Positions 7,060 to 7,269 of a DNA stretch of 7,269 nt are shown piece by piece; positions within the stretch are counted from its first letter, which is position 1, and every line of letters starts with the position of its first letter. Location of the stretch: assembly GCA_017694275.1 (NCBI GenBank), contig JADINB010000074.1:1-7269 (forward strand). The letters are read 5' to 3'. A program made the translations under genes and the position numbers. Under the pieces are notes generated by a model that did not search any database, had not been told where the DNA came from, and saw only the letters and a list, made by a program, of their open reading frames with translations. This DNA is from Candidatus Egerieousia excrementavium (lineage in GTDB: Bacteria; Bacteroidota; Bacteroidia; Bacteroidales; UBA932).

Positions 7060-7269
7060 CTAATACTCCTCTTGAAAAATCCTCAGAATTATCGGCAGAT
7101 GGTCGCTTACACCACCGTTGTATCGGGGCCCTGTCAATGTCCTTCTCACCTTAAGGCCCAAATATGCCGGATCATCTTCGAGCAGATAATCCGGCGCAAA
7201 AATTTCCACTCCCCCAACCGAATTGAACCAGCGTCCGCAGTAGAGGTTTTTCGAGAGCAGGATATGGTC
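7060..7269 (-). CDS. Endonuclease/exonuclease/phosphatase-family protein, C-terminal end
   Basis: Only the last 69 residues and the TAG stop lie in the window; the gene begins beyond the right edge. The visible part starts DHILLSKNL, resembling the DxILxS strand near the end of the family's catalytic domain, and includes TGPRYNGGVSDHLPIIL (45-61), whose SDH (55-57) is the characteristic C-terminal motif carrying the catalytic His of the exonuclease III/DNase I-like superfamily. It is a metal-dependent phosphodiesterase of unknown substrate (DNA, RNA, phospholipid or other). The N-terminal part that would reveal a signal peptide or the metal-binding Asn and Glu is not visible. The gene runs in the same direction as thyA with 38 bp between them, so read-through into thyA is possible. 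The family call is firm; the role is not. Confidence 0.85.
   Translation of the reverse strand, partial: DHILLSKNLYCGRWFNSVGGVEIFAPDYLLEDDPAYLGLKVRRTLTGPRYNGGVSDHLPIILRIFQEEY

Overview
The window looks like ordinary chromosome from a member of the Bacteroidota, probably Bacteroidales. Three things suggest this. The glycosyltransferase opens with a DFRDPWT-type stretch, and the YfhO and FabK-like proteins resemble the Bacteroidota branches of their families. Starts lack convincing Shine-Dalgarno sequences. A TAnnTTTG-type -7 element lies just before thyA. Base composition is balanced, coding density is very high (largest intergenic gap 38 bp), and I see no RNA genes, mobile elements, CRISPR arrays or long repeats. 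The genus cannot be fixed from this sequence.

Left block, plus strand (2-4304): the 3' part of a GT4-like glycosyltransferase whose beginning lies outside the window, a complete 846-residue YfhO-family membrane protein 12 bp downstream, and a complete FMN-dependent FabK/nitronate monooxygenase-like enzyme that overlaps the YfhO gene by 20 bp. The spacing suggests one transcript. The first two genes plausibly act together in building or decorating an envelope glycan; the third has no obvious link to that job.

Right block, minus strand (7269-4315, read right to left): the 3' end of an endonuclease/exonuclease/phosphatase-family gene (missed by simple ORF calling because it runs off the window), then thyA, folA and a sodium-dependent NSS-family transporter, the last three separated by exactly 17 bp each. 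ThyA makes dTMP and releases dihydrofolate, which FolA reduces back to tetrahydrofolate, so this pair is a functional unit. The transporter probably shares the transcript but its substrate is unknown.

The two blocks converge at 4304/4315 with 10 bp between stop codons and a small hairpin across the junction. All complete genes look intact. I found no clearly novel system; the points most worth following up are the glycosyltransferase/YfhO pair and the assignment of the FabK-like enzyme.
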